A stretch of 64,000 nucleotides of DNA from Candidatus Arsenophonus triatominarum. GTDB taxonomy: Bacteria > Pseudomonadota > Gammaproteobacteria > Enterobacterales > Enterobacteriaceae. Below the pieces are notes generated by a model. That model saw only the letters and a program-made list of their open reading frames with translations. It ran no database searches and was not told where the DNA came from. Of this stretch, positions 9,881-19,279 are shown in pieces. The position numbers and the translations under genes were made by a program. Where the stretch lies: positions 186,001 through 250,000 of the forward strand of contig NZ_LWMI01000006.1 in assembly GCF_001640365.1 (NCBI RefSeq). The letters are read 5' to 3'. Within the stretch, counting starts at the first letter, position 1. Every line of letters starts with the position of its first letter.

Positions 9881-11047
9881 TTGAAAATTGCTATTGCAGG
9901 AACAGGTTATGTTGGCCTGTCGAATGCGATGTTGTTAGCGCAACATCATGAGGTGGTTGCGTTAGATATTATTGCTGAAAAAGTAACAATGCTGAATAAC
10001 CAGCAATCACCCATAGTGGATAAAGAAATTGAAGCGTTCCTGACAGAAAAAAAATTGAACTTTAGGGCAACGACGGATAAACAACAGGCTTACCAGGGGG
10101 CAGATTATGTGATTGTTGCTACCCCGACTGATTATGATGCCAAAACTAATTATTTTAATACTTCTTCTGTAGAAGCGGTGATTGATGATGTAAACCATAT
10201 TAATCCAGCCGCTACCATTGTTATTAAGTCAACCATCCCAGTGAGGTTTGTCGCCCGCTTGCAACAAGAGAAAGGGTATAAAAATATCATTTTTTCACCA
10301 GAGTTTTTACGTGAAGGCAGAGCTCTATATGACAATCTTTATCCTTCTCGTATTGTGGTGGGTGAACGTTCCGAACGTGCCAAAATTTTTGCCGATTTAT
10401 TATTAGAAGGCGCACTGAAAAAAGATGTCGCGGTGCTATTTACTGATTCCACGGAAGCGGAAGCGATAAAATTATTTGCCAATACTTATCTGGCGATGCG
10501 AGTGGCCTATTTTAATGAGTTAGATACTTACGCTCATAACCGCGGATTGGATAGTCGCCAAATTATTGAGGGTGTTTCACTTGATCCGCGTATTGGCAGC
10601 CACTATAACAACCCCTCTTTTGGTTATGGTGGTTATTGCTTACCAAAAGATACCAAGCAGCTACTGGCTAACTATGATGATGTACCAAACAATTTGATTA
10701 ATGCGATCGTAGAATCGAATCGAACGCGTAAAGATTACATTGCCGAAACGATTATTAGTCAAAATCCGCAAAAAGTAGGCGTTTACCGGTTAGTGATGAA
10801 AGCTGGCTCGGATAATTTCCGCGCATCGGCAGTACAAGGTGTGATGAAACGGATTAAAGCAAAGGGAATCGAAGTAGTGGTTTATGAGCCGGTTTTACAA
10901 CAAAGCGAGTTTTTTCACTCCAAAGTAATTACCGATTTGGCCGATTTCAAAGCCCAGTGCGATATTATTTTGGCCAATCGATTGGTGCCGGAACTAGAAG
11001 ATGTGAAACAGAAAGTTTATACCCGCGATCTATTTGGTCACGATTGA
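9881..11047 (+). CDS. ugd: UDP-glucose 6-dehydrogenase
   Basis: Ugd oxidises UDP-glucose to UDP-glucuronate with two NAD+ in the cytoplasm, supplying capsule, LPS or Ara4N pathways. The 388-residue product equals the E. coli length. It begins with a Rossmann fold ([23 protein letters not shown]), then [19 protein letters not shown], the [12 protein letters not shown] motif, and the catalytic cysteine in [14 protein letters not shown]. The C-terminal UDP-binding half is complete. The start is a TTG, 6 nt after GAGAGG. It lies 30 bp downstream of the broken UDP-glucuronate epimerase gene, probably in one transcript. It appears fully functional. Confidence 0.95.
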   Translation: MKIAIAGTGYVGLSNAMLLAQHHEVVALDIIAEKVTMLNNQQSPIVDKEIEAFLTEKKLNFRATTDKQQAYQGADYVIVATPTDYDAKTNYFNTSSVEAVIDDVNHINPAATIVIKSTIPVRFVARLQQEKGYKNIIFSPEFLREGRALYDNLYPSRIVVGERSERAKIFADLLLEGALKKDVAVLFTDSTEAEAIKLFANTYLAMRVAYFNELDTYAHNRGLDSRQIIEGVSLDPRIGSHYNNPSFGYGGYCLPKDTKQLLANYDDVPNNLINAIVESNRTRKDYIAETIISQNPQKVGVYRLVMKAGSDNFRASAVQGVMKRIKAKGIEVVVYEPVLQQSEFFHSKVITDLADFKAQCDIILANRLVPELEDVKQKVYTRDLFGHD

Positions 11048-11177
11048 TAATTACCCATATTCTGGCGCCAATAGCAGCTTAAGATTGGCGCTTTGATTAT
11101 GGCCGATTGCCTGTTTTTATTACAGGCGATTTACCATAGCTGCGAGTGGTGGCAGCTTTTTATAGTCTCCCTGATAA

Positions 11178-11675
11178 TCAAAAAGCGACATTTACCGTTA
11201 GTGTATCGCTATAGTTACCGGATTGATTCGGGGTAGCTTGGCCAGTTAGCACTTTCGCTACATAATTGTAGGTACTGGTCAGCTGATCGGCACTAATAGT
11301 GGTCGAATTGGCACTAGACCACAATTCGCTACCACTCGATCCCCAGCGAGTATTGGTTGTACCTTGGTAAATATCATAGCTGATCAAGTCAATGCCCTTT
11401 TTCATATTACGCACATTGCTAACGGAATTAGTACCATTGTTTATCCCCACATTGTACAGACTACCTTTAGTGCAAGTATATAGAAATGGTTTGCGACACA
11501 TTCGGAAAGCTGCTAACTAACGGTGCGCTGCCAAAATTGATGTTAGGCGCGGCGATGGTTGAGCAATCATTGGTTACAATCACGAAAGGGTGGTACTGCC
11601 AACTTGCGGATTTAAACAGATACTGCCGACGCCAAGTAGTCCACAAATATTCCAGTTAATGGTTAGATTTAACAT
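11178..11675 (-). pseudogene. Spore coat U (SCPU) domain secreted/pilin-like protein remnant
   Basis: Joined across frameshifts, the minus strand reads NLTINWNICGLLGVGSIC, then VTNDCSTIAAPNINFGSAPL, then CTKGSLYNVGINNGTNS, ISYDIYQGTTNTRWGSSGSE, and a C-terminus with VLTGQATPNQSGNYSDTL. The Cys-rich start, the GINNG and YDIY segments and the GNYSDT(L)xVxV ending are the SCPU domain (PF05229), found in Csu-type chaperone-usher pili and secreted proteins. At least two frame breaks and an IS701-like insertion at 11679 inactivate it. No usher or chaperone genes remain beside it. Confidence 0.65.
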
Positions 11676-11777
11676 TAACACGAGTTTCGCAATCTCCAAA
11701 AAAGAAGTATAAAGTTCAAAACAAGAAAAAATTAGGATGTTTATATTTTGTCAGTTTATCCATGCATTAAAAATATC

Positions 11778-12852
11778 CACGAGTTTGGCACAGGCAAATA
11801 AAATTCCAGAAATGGCTTAAAAGCAATGGTTAATTTGCAACTTACTAAAACGTATAAATTTTTTTGAATTACAATAAATTGCTTTTAATTTATAAGATTT
11901 TGTCTATTTATATATTATAGCTAGGCGACTTAATTTTGATTACAGCATATGTATTAAAAACAGGTCATCGATAGTGCATCCTGTTTCCATCTTTTTACGT
12001 TTAGCTTGAGACCATTTATGTTCTATAGGATTTAAATCTGGTGAATACACAGGCAAATATTCTATCTGGTGTCCTGCGTTTATAATTGCCTGTTCAATAT
12101 TCTTACCTTTGTGAAAGCTAGCGTTGTCCATAAAAATAACAGAATTTTCAGGAAGTTCTGGGAGCAATATTTTTGTGATCCAAACATAAAAAACATCACG
12201 ATTAATATTGCAATCAAATAATCCGATAGCAAAAAGGGTTGTTCCCAATAAAGCGCCAATAACATTTGTTCTTCCCTTAGCACCCCAGTTTTTCAGGCCA
12301 AAACAACGGTGACCTTTTGGGGAATAGCCGTGAGTTCGTGGAGTGTCATGTGAAAAACCACTTTCATCAATAAAAACAACAGATTTATCTTTTTTTTCAT
12401 ACTGTTGTCTTTTTTGCTGATGTGCCAGCCTGTCGCTTTCGTTGGTTTTTGGATGGAATAGAGTTTTTTTTATAGGTTAATCCCAGCTTTTTAAGGGATT
12501 GCCAAATAGTCTTTTTACAAACACCGAATCGCTCTGCCCGTTCCTTTTGGTAAGCATCTGGATACTGTTCCACATCTTTTGCTAAAGCATTTTTATCGAG
12601 CTTCCTCTTACGTGGCGTTGAATTTTTTGGCTCTGGTCGTTTAAGCCAACGTACTAAAGACGCTTTTCCAATACGGAATTGTTTCGCAGTTTCTCGAATT
12701 GTTAAACCTTCGGCTTTCCTTACAGATATTACTTTACGTCGAAAATCAATTGTATAACTCATAACACACCTTGTAATCAAAATTAAGTCGCCTAGCTATA
12801 TGTTGAATTAAACTTAAAAATAGAGCGTTTTTTTATTGGTGCGAAACTCGTG
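11778..12852 (-). repeat. MITE1 copy interrupted by IS630
   Basis: With the 881-bp IS630 and one TA removed, 192 bp remain: CACGAGTTTGGCACAGG at left, GTGCGAAACTCGTG at right. The TA flanking the IS630 (TATTA / TATGTTGAATT) reproduces the uninterrupted MITE1 sequence. Confidence 0.9.
11918..12798 (-). mobile_element. IS630-family element, complete
   Basis: This 881-bp copy is essentially identical to the one at 7577-8457, with frames A (12397-12762) and B. It is inserted at a TA inside MITE1. Confidence 0.95.
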
Positions 12853-12853
12853 T

Positions 12854-13546
12854 AATGAACATGATGTTATTGCTGGCATAGGTTTAGTTAATTTACTTTG
12901 GCATAATCTAACAACTGTTGAATCAATTCCTATTGATTATCGTATTTATAATAAAGATTCTGATGGAAAAACAAAAAACACGCACTTTTCCGAAATGCTC
13001 GCTCTTGCTAAAAAAAGAGGGATCATACCTGAAGCGGTAGTGATGGATACCTGGTATTCTAGCCTGGATAATCTGAAATCAATTCGCTTTCATGGTTGGG
13101 TCTGGGTAACCACGCTGAAGAAAAACAGGATTGTTAACCATAACAAACAACTGAACGAGTTAGACATCTCAGAAGAAGGAACTCCAATACACTTACGAGG
13201 CTACGGTTGGGTGACTGTTTTCAAATTTACAGCCAAAAACGGCCGTATTGATTACTTAGTAACAAACAAAGAGAACCCCACCCGTGAATACGTCAAATCT
13301 ATCATGAATGCCAGTTGGTCTGTTAAAGTTTATCATCGAGAAGTTAAACAAAATTGTGGTATTGAACGCTGTCAGGCTCGCACGAGTCGGGCGCAAAGAA
13401 ATCATATTTTTCTCGCAATTTCTGCGTGGTTTGAACAACATAAACGTCGTATATCTGAAAAAATAACTCTTTATCAACAAAATTGGCATGTAATCAAAAA
13501 TGCTATTGCTGAGCACATCCGTGTTTTATTAGCGTACCCAAATTAG
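12854..13546 (+). pseudogene. IS701-like transposase, N-terminally truncated
   Basis: The frame reads NEHDVIAGIGLVNLLWHNL onward and keeps the second catalytic region (EAVVMDTWYSSLDNLKS) and the C-terminal WSVKVYHREVKQNCGIERCQARTSRAQRNHI segment, whose Glu-containing helix and QCR...QRNHI run are typical of IS701-type DDE transposases. The first catalytic region (IADDTLIAK, seen in the copy at 40020) is lost under MITE1. It cannot be active alone. Confidence 0.75.
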
Positions 13547-13564
13547 TTTTGTGCGAAACTCGTG

Positions 13565-13842
13565 GATGAAACAAAATAACCAGTGTCATCATTTAAGCCA
13601 ATGAAAGCTGAGTAGACCGTCTACGACGCTTACTACCGTTATTCAGCAAAATTTCATGCATTTTTGGCTCGAAGTCTTTACAAAAATCATCCATCAGGCA
13701 ATAAAGTTCAGTAAGATTTTCCATAATTGTTTAACAATGCTCTACTCTTTAACCAGATTATTAGAGTATTTTAACGAAATATGCGCATTCAACTATTTGA
13801 ATAGCAAGACTTTCACTTTATTTCTTATCCCGAACTCAGGTT
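13565..13842 (-). mobile_element. IS982-family element, 5' fragment
   Basis: On the minus strand it starts with AACCTGAGTTCGGGATAAG and reads into the transposase N-terminus (MENLTELYCLMDDFCKDFEP). It is cut at 13564 by the IS701-like element. Its other end interrupts mqo. Confidence 0.85.
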
Positions 13843-14075
13843 ATAATAAGTTGTGCCCACGATTTAATTTCCTCCGCAGAGGTAGAATATTTCATGCCAT
13901 AAAACATAGGATTTTTGATCATAGCTGCATAGCGTTTTGCTAAGAAATTAATGTCATCTTTTCCCCAAACAAAGGCAATGCGTGGAACAGGATTTATAAA
14001 AGTTTGGGATTGGTGAAGAACCCTGTGTTTTAGTTGGTAAGCCCAGAATTGTTTGGAAATTTCAAATTGATTGGC
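13843..14075 (-). pseudogene. mqo: mqo, middle fragment
   Basis: This continues malate:quinone oxidoreductase across the IS256 insertion: [15 protein letters not shown], then [26 protein letters not shown] and [21 protein letters not shown]. The sequence stops at the IS982 end, so about two thirds of the enzyme (normally about 500 residues) is missing. Confidence 0.85.
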
Positions 14076-15367
14076 GGTAGTGTTCAAAAATCTGTGTCAT
14101 ATCTTAAACTCAAAAAAAGAGGTATGACATATGAGAAATCAATCATTTAATTTTGATGAAGCGTTGAAGCAATTACAATCAGGTAAAAATTTACTCGGTA
14201 CGGATGGAATACTCACACCACTCATAAAACAGCTGACCGAAGCTGCCCTGCAGGCAGAAATAGAACACTCCCTATCGACAACGTCAATCGATACGCGTAA
14301 AAATGGCTATACTCGAAAAACGGTTAAATCGACATCAGGTCAATTTGAACTGAAAACGCCCAGAGACAGGTCAGGTGCTTTTGAGCCTCAGCTCATTAAG
14401 AAAAATCAGACAAAATTATCAGAGGATATTGATAACAAAATCCTATCGTTATTTGCATTAGGCATGAGTTATCGTGATATTCAAAAACATGTTGCAGAAT
14501 TAGTATGGACTGGAAATATCAGATGGAGCTATTACGCATATTACTGACAAATTACTCCCTGAATTAAAAGCCTGGCAACAACGCCCTCTGGAGGTGCTCT
14601 ATCCTTTTGTCTGGCTCGATGCCATTCATTACAAGATAAAACATGATGGTCACTATATCAATAAGGCAATCTACACAGTACTTGGACTAACCACCGATGG
14701 GCATAAGGAATTGTTAGGACTCTATATGTCTGAAACAGAAGGAGCACATCATTGGCTGAGCGTTCTGACTGACTTACATAACGTGGTATACAAGATATTT
14801 TAATCGCTTGTGTTGACGGATTAAAAGGGTTTCCAGAAGCGATAGCCAGTATTTTCCCGCAGACAGAAGTTCAGCTATGCGTAGTTCATCAAATTCGCAA
14901 TAGCTTACGTTATATTGCCAGTAAAGACCAAAAAGCCTTTATGGCTGATTTAAAGCCGGTTTGTCGTGCAGATACTAAAGCGGCTGCTGAGCTTGCCTTT
15001 GATGAACTGGAAACGAAATGGGGTGAAAAATACCCGATAGTGCTAGAATCCTGGCGAAGTAAATGGGAGTTGCTCAGTGCTTATTTTCGATACCCTAAAG
15101 CCATTAGAAAACCCATTTATACGACCAATGCAGTAGAGGCGGTTCATCGGCAATTTAGGAAATTAACTAAAACCAAAGGGGCTTTTCCTAATGAAAACAG
15201 CTTATTAAAATTACTTTATATTGGCATCAATCAGGTATCCAACAAATGGACTATGCCGATTAGTAACTGGGCGTTAACCATTGCTCAATTGTCCATCTAT
15301 TTTAAAGGGCGCCTAGATGGTATAATCAAAATATAAAATCCCCTGACACAGAATTATGAACACCCTC
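14076..15367 (+). mobile_element. IS256-family element, full length, transposase frameshifted
   Basis: This 1292-bp element has imperfect ends (GTGTTCAAAAATCTGTGTCA and the complement of GTGTTCATAATTCTGTGTCA). It is flanked by an 8-bp duplication TGATTGGC (14068-14075 and 15368-15375), as usual for IS256. It is inserted in mqo; removing it and one repeat restores the reading frame. Confidence 0.9.
14131..15336 (+). pseudogene. IS256 transposase with two frameshifts
   Basis: The mutator-type transposase is readable throughout: MRNQSFNFDEALKQLQSGK, LKTPRDRSGAFEPQL, PFVWLDAIHYKIK (first Asp), IACIDGLKGFPEAI-type second Asp, VCVVHQ-like segment and TTNAVEAVHRQFRK (Glu). One extra base near 14503 and a missing base near 14781 break it. 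The second copy (19280) is intact at both places but broken elsewhere. Confidence 0.85.
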
Positions 15368-15710
15368 TGATTGGCAATTTCTATTGCTTGAGTGATATCA
15401 ATTTGCCCATCTTTTTCAGGTGTATAATTCATTTCCATAAAGCCTGAATGACCGGTACCTGCATTATTCCAGCCATTAGATGTGTCACCCGCGATCCTAT
15501 CTAGTCGCTCATACATGCGGATTTGCCAATCTGATTGCAATTCTGCTAAGTATGTTGCTAGTGTCGCACTCATAATACCGGCCCCGATAAGCACAATATT
15601 AACAGTAGGTTCATTAGTTGAAGTTTTGATCGTGTTTGAAGCGGTTGGCCTAAATAAATAATTACTAATAGATCAATAATCCCTGCTGTATATTTTAATG
15701 ATCTCTTCAT
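15368..15710 (-). pseudogene. mqo: mqo, 5' fragment (malate:quinone oxidoreductase)
   Basis: Mqo is a membrane-bound FAD enzyme oxidising malate to oxaloacetate and passing electrons to quinone. The fragment shows the FAD-binding start [57 protein letters not shown] and [11 protein letters not shown]. The likely start (ATG at 15710, MKRSLKYTAG) is in a different frame, so there is also a frameshift in the signal region around 15650. IS256 cuts the gene at 15367 and the rest continues at 14075. It is divergent from dcuC. Confidence 0.88.
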
Positions 15711-16151
15711 ATGAAAATGCACCTTATATTATCGATGAATCACATCAAGCATAAGAATTGATTATGGTATTCTGTTGCTCACTCCGCAATAATTTGACGC
15801 TTAATAACATAATATATTGTTTATTATGAATTATTATTTTGTTTTTAATTGTTAAATATTAGTAACAGTTTGGTTTTTTTATAAAAAATACTTATAATTA
15901 GGTATAAAAAATACTTTTGTGTTCTAAAAATAGGTAAAAAAAGATAAAAATTGATAACACTGCTTAAAAGTTAGTATTTAATGGTGATAAAATAGGCGAA
16001 ACAAGGATTAATACTGTTATTAATCAAACTTTAATTGGTAAATTGTTTTTTCATAGTTACTTTATTATTAATATAAATAATATCCATGATAATCAAATAA
16101 ATTTTTTATTATTATTTTTTGACGGCCTTGGTGTAGATGTAGAGGAGTGAA
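15711..16151. other. Intergenic region between mqo' and dcuC
   Basis: This 441-bp very A/T-rich stretch has no coding frame. It must hold the promoters of both divergent genes. A strong ribosome site (AGAGGAG, 16141-16147) precedes dcuC. No convincing FNR or NarL palindrome was found by eye. Confidence 0.5.
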
Positions 16152-17513
16152 ATGATGGAACTCTTGATTGGTGTATTGGTTACGATTGGAATAGGTCGTT
16201 ATATTATTAAAGGCTATTCGGCCACCGGTGTTTTAATGATAGGCGGAATATTGCTGCTTATTATCAGCGCAATTATGGGGAAAAATATATTACCGAATGA
16301 TGTGCCAGTGACAGGTTGGAAAACCACCGATATTTTAGAATATATCAAATATCTACTGATGAACCGTGGTGGTGATTTAGGGATGATGATTATGATCTTA
16401 TGTGGTTTTGCTGCTTATATGACTCATATCGGGGCTAATGATGTTGTGGCCAAAATAGCGTCTAAGCCATTACAAATGATTGATTCACCCTATGCATTAA
16501 TGGTTGCAGCCTATATTGTTGCTTGCTTAATGTCACTGGCTGTGTCTTCAGCAGCGGGACTAGGGATCTTATTGATGGCGACCCTATTTCCGATTATGGT
16601 GAATGTCGGCATTAGTCGCGGCGCCGCTGCAGCAATCTGTGCCTCACCTGCGGCAATAATTTTGGCTCCTACATCAGGTGATGTTGTGTTAGCAGCGAAA
16701 GCATCAGGCATGCCACTAATCGATTTCGCTTTTAAAACCACTTTACCGATTTCGATTATTGCAATTATTGTTATGGCCATTAGCCACTTTTTTTGGCAGC
16801 GCTATCTCGACAGACGTGAGCAGGTAAAAACAGAAAAGCTTGATGTTAATGAAATTAAGACCAAAGCGCCTGACTATTATGCTATTTTACCTTTTACACC
16901 GATTATTGGGGTTTTAATTTTTGATGGTAAATGGGCACTTCAATTACATATTATTACGATTATTGTTGGTTGTATTATTCTAACGAGTTTGATTGAATTT
17001 GTGCGCTGTTTTAAAGTAAAAACGGTGTTTGATGGGTTAGATGTTTGTTATCGTGGTATGGCTGATGCATTTGTCTCAGTTGTCGTACTGCTAGTGGCTG
17101 CAGGGGTATTTGCGCAAGGATTAACTACTATCGGTTTTATTTCCTCTTTGATTAATTTGTCACAATCTTTTGGTTCTGGCTCTATAATGATGATGATTGT
17201 TCTGGTGGTGATTACTATGTTGGCGGCGATGACAACCGGTTCCGGTAATGCGCCATTTTACTCTTTTGTTGAATTGATCCCACGTTTAGCCAACAAAATG
17301 GGAATTAATCCAACTTACTTAGTGATCCCTATGTTACAGGCCTCTAATCTTGGTCGAACAATGTCACCTGTATCCGGCGTAGTGGTTGCGGTGTCTGGGA
17401 TGGCAAAAATTTCGCCTTTTGAGGTAGTTAAACGTACGTCTATTCCAGTTTTAGTTGGACTATTGGTTGTTATTATTGCGACTGAAATTTTAGTTCCAGT
17501 TCATCCTATATAA
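16152..17513 (+). CDS. dcuC: DcuC, anaerobic C4-dicarboxylate transporter
   Basis: DcuC is an inner-membrane carrier that mainly exports succinate during fermentation and can exchange fumarate, malate or aspartate. The 453-residue product is close to the E. coli length (461) and hydrophobic throughout, with about 12 membrane segments. Strongly conserved blocks are GYSATGVLMIGGILLLIISA, NRGGDLGMMIMILCGFAAYM, SRGAAAAICASPAAIILAPT, ILPFTPIIGVLIFDGKW, TTGSGNAPFYSFVE and LGRTMSPVSGVVVAVSGMAK. Two adjacent ATGs are possible; the second (16155) has better spacing to AGAGGAG. The frame is intact, while the neighbouring mqo is destroyed. Confidence 0.95.
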   Translation: MMELLIGVLVTIGIGRYIIKGYSATGVLMIGGILLLIISAIMGKNILPNDVPVTGWKTTDILEYIKYLLMNRGGDLGMMIMILCGFAAYMTHIGANDVVAKIASKPLQMIDSPYALMVAAYIVACLMSLAVSSAAGLGILLMATLFPIMVNVGISRGAAAAICASPAAIILAPTSGDVVLAAKASGMPLIDFAFKTTLPISIIAIIVMAISHFFWQRYLDRREQVKTEKLDVNEIKTKAPDYYAILPFTPIIGVLIFDGKWALQLHIITIIVGCIILTSLIEFVRCFKVKTVFDGLDVCYRGMADAFVSVVVLLVAAGVFAQGLTTIGFISSLINLSQSFGSGSIMMMIVLVVITMLAAMTTGSGNAPFYSFVELIPRLANKMGINPTYLVIPMLQASNLGRTMSPVSGVVVAVSGMAKISPFEVVKRTSIPVLVGLLVVIIATEILVPVHPI

Positions 17514-17934
17514 ATTTTCCCTTTTACATCAAATCCGGAACGATGGCTGTAATCATGTTCCTGCTTTGATGAACAGGTATGTTGGCCATATTTTAACCTC
17601 ATGTTTAGGATTGATATTTATCGTTAACTATCACTTTCCTGATGGCCCGTTTGATCACTAATGTAACCTGAGTTCGGGATAAGAAATAAAGTGAAAGTCT
17701 TGCTATTCAAATAGTTGAATGCGCATATTTCGTTAAAATACTCTAACAATCTGGTTAAAGAGTAGAGCATTGTTAAACAATTATGGAAAATCTTACTGAA
17801 CTTTATTGCCTGATGGATGATTTTTGTAAAGACTTCTAGCCAAAAATGCATGAAATTTTGCTGAATAACGGTAGTAAGCGTCGTAGACGGTCTACTCCGC
17901 TTTCATTGGCTGAAATGATGACACTGGTTGTTTT

Positions 17935-18377
17935 CACGAGTTTCGCACAGGCATATAAAATTCCAGAAATGGCTTAAAAGCAATAGTTAATTTGCAAGTT
18001 ACTAAAACGTATAAATTTGTTTAAATTACAATGAGTTGTTTTTTATTTATAAGGTTTTTTCTATTTATATATTATGCTGAATTAAACTTAAAAATAACCT
18101 GAGTTCGGGATAAGCGATAGTTGTGAGAAAATAAAAATAGCCGATTTATCAAAAAATATTTTAAAATCAATAAGATAAAAAAGCAGGAAAATTCTTAGTG
18201 ATAGCAGGTTAAAAAAGAAGCTATTTTTCTCTACTAAAATCATGAAAAAAACCAAAATTAATACTGTTTTATGTAATTATTTTAAATTAACTATTTGAAT
18301 ATGTGATAAAAAATTAGGATCCTTATCCCGAACTCAGGTTAAAAATAGAGCGTTTTTTTATTGGTGCGAAACTCGTG
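17935..18377 (-). repeat. MITE1 copy interrupted by MITE3
   Basis: The element is flanked by GTTTT on both sides (5-bp target duplication). Without the nested 245 bp and its 6-bp duplication it is 192 bp. It is inserted in the IS982 transposase gene. Confidence 0.9.
18096..18340. repeat. MITE3 (IS982-type ends)
   Basis: This 245-bp non-coding element has 19-bp perfect terminal repeats, AACCTGAGTTCGGGATAAG, identical to the IS982 ends. The flanking AAAAAT is duplicated (6 bp). The inner sequence is not IS982 and has no frame. It lies within MITE1, which lies within a full IS982. Confidence 0.85.
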
Positions 18378-19162
18378 GTTTTGTTTCATCAACTCCGATT
18401 CAGACAATTCAAGGTATTTTATCTCTATCATGTCCGTTAATATCTCAGGAAGGAATTTCCTAACTTGCCATCATATTCATGCTGCGTAGAGTTACTTCCG
18501 CGCAGTGCCTTAGCTTTAACGGCACTGTTTGAGTCAATTAAGGGAAAGTGCACGGGTCTGTCGGTTGCCGATTCTACTCCGATAGCTGTGTGTGATAACT
18601 TACGGATCCGCCGGCATAAAGTCTTCGATGGGATAACTGAACGAGGAAAAACCTCAACAGGTTGGTTCTTTGGTTTCAAACTTCATGTAATTATCAATCA
18701 TTTGGGGGAAATACTCAGTTTTCGACTTACACCAGGAAACACAGATGATCGGAAACCATTGCCTGAGCTGATAAAAGATCTTTCTAGTTGTTTGTATGCG
18801 GATAAAGGGTATTTATCGGCTTCACTGAAACAGCAACTGAAAACAATGGGAATTAACCTTATAACGAATATCAAGAAGAAAATGAAGCCTGTTGAACAGA
18901 CTTGTTTCGACAAAGCCATCTTGCGTCATCGTTCTGTCATTGAAACGGTATTTGATGAGTTAAAAAATCTTTTTCAGATAGAGCATACGCGGCACCGCTC
19001 TCCTGCTAACTTTGTAGTGAATTTATTAGCCGGGCGGGTTGCATATTGTTTAATTCCATCTAAACCAAAGATACCTGTGGCAGGAACATATCTTCAAGCA
19101 TAATTGATAATGCTTATCCCGAACTCAGGTTAATGTAAATTCTCTCTGCAAGGTAATTAATC

Positions 19163-19279
19163 ATGTTTTTCGTAGCAGAATTGATAGTTGGCGCAATTTC
19201 GAGGTTAATTATTAGCTTAACGGGCGTTGGTGGGGGAGTTGTTGTATTACCGGTTTTAACCTATTTTTTTGTATGGATG
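19163..19279 (+). pseudogene. TauE/SafE-family permease, N-terminal fragment
   Basis: The first 39 or so residues (MFFVAELIVGAISRLIISLTGVGGGVVVLPVLTYF as two hydrophobic stretches around the GVGGG motif) are typical of the start of TauE/SafE (DUF81) permeases, which move sulfite, sulfonates or other organic anions. An IS256 end at 19280 cuts the gene. Its last part lies at 25316-25599, over 6 kb away on the same strand. The start may have been changed by the IS982 insertion 30 bp upstream. Confidence 0.65.

Larger units (their letters stand above)
11679..13564 (+). mobile_element. IS701-like element, internally replaced by MITE1
   Basis: The left terminus CACGAGTTTCGCAATCTCC is at 11679 and the right terminus GTGCGAAACTCGTG ends at 13564. 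Compared with the copy at 39537, about 300 bp of the 5' coding region are missing and MITE1 (11778-12852) sits in that place. The right flank is an IS982 fragment and the left flank is the SCPU gene, so no target duplication remains. Confidence 0.8.
17773..19103 (+). pseudogene. IS982 transposase, interrupted by MITE1
   Basis: The N-terminal part (from about 17782) reads MENLTELYCLMDDFCKDF, then an in-frame TAG, then PKMHEILLNNGSKRRRRSTP. It resumes after the MITE and is open from 18465: RSALALTALFESIKGKCTG, the LSVADSTPIAVCD segment (first Asp), GKTSTGWFFGFKLHV, LYADKGYLS (second Asp) and SVIETVFDELKNL (Glu). IS982 transposases have about 290 residues. The MITE insertion and the TAG make this copy inactive, though the C-terminal 212 residues are open. 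Confidence 0.85.
17665..19131 (+). mobile_element. IS982-family element carrying nested MITE1 and MITE3
   Basis: The ends AACCTGAGTTCGGGATAAG (17665) and its complement (to 19131) are flanked by AATGT on both sides (target duplication). Inside lies MITE1 (17935-18377), itself interrupted by MITE3 (18096-18340). Removing the inserts leaves about 1.02 kb, normal for IS982. Confidence 0.9.

Noticed and set aside
15711-16151. FNR site before dcuC
   Set aside because: Only half-sites such as AATCAA near 16095 are seen; no TTGAT-N4-ATCAA palindrome.
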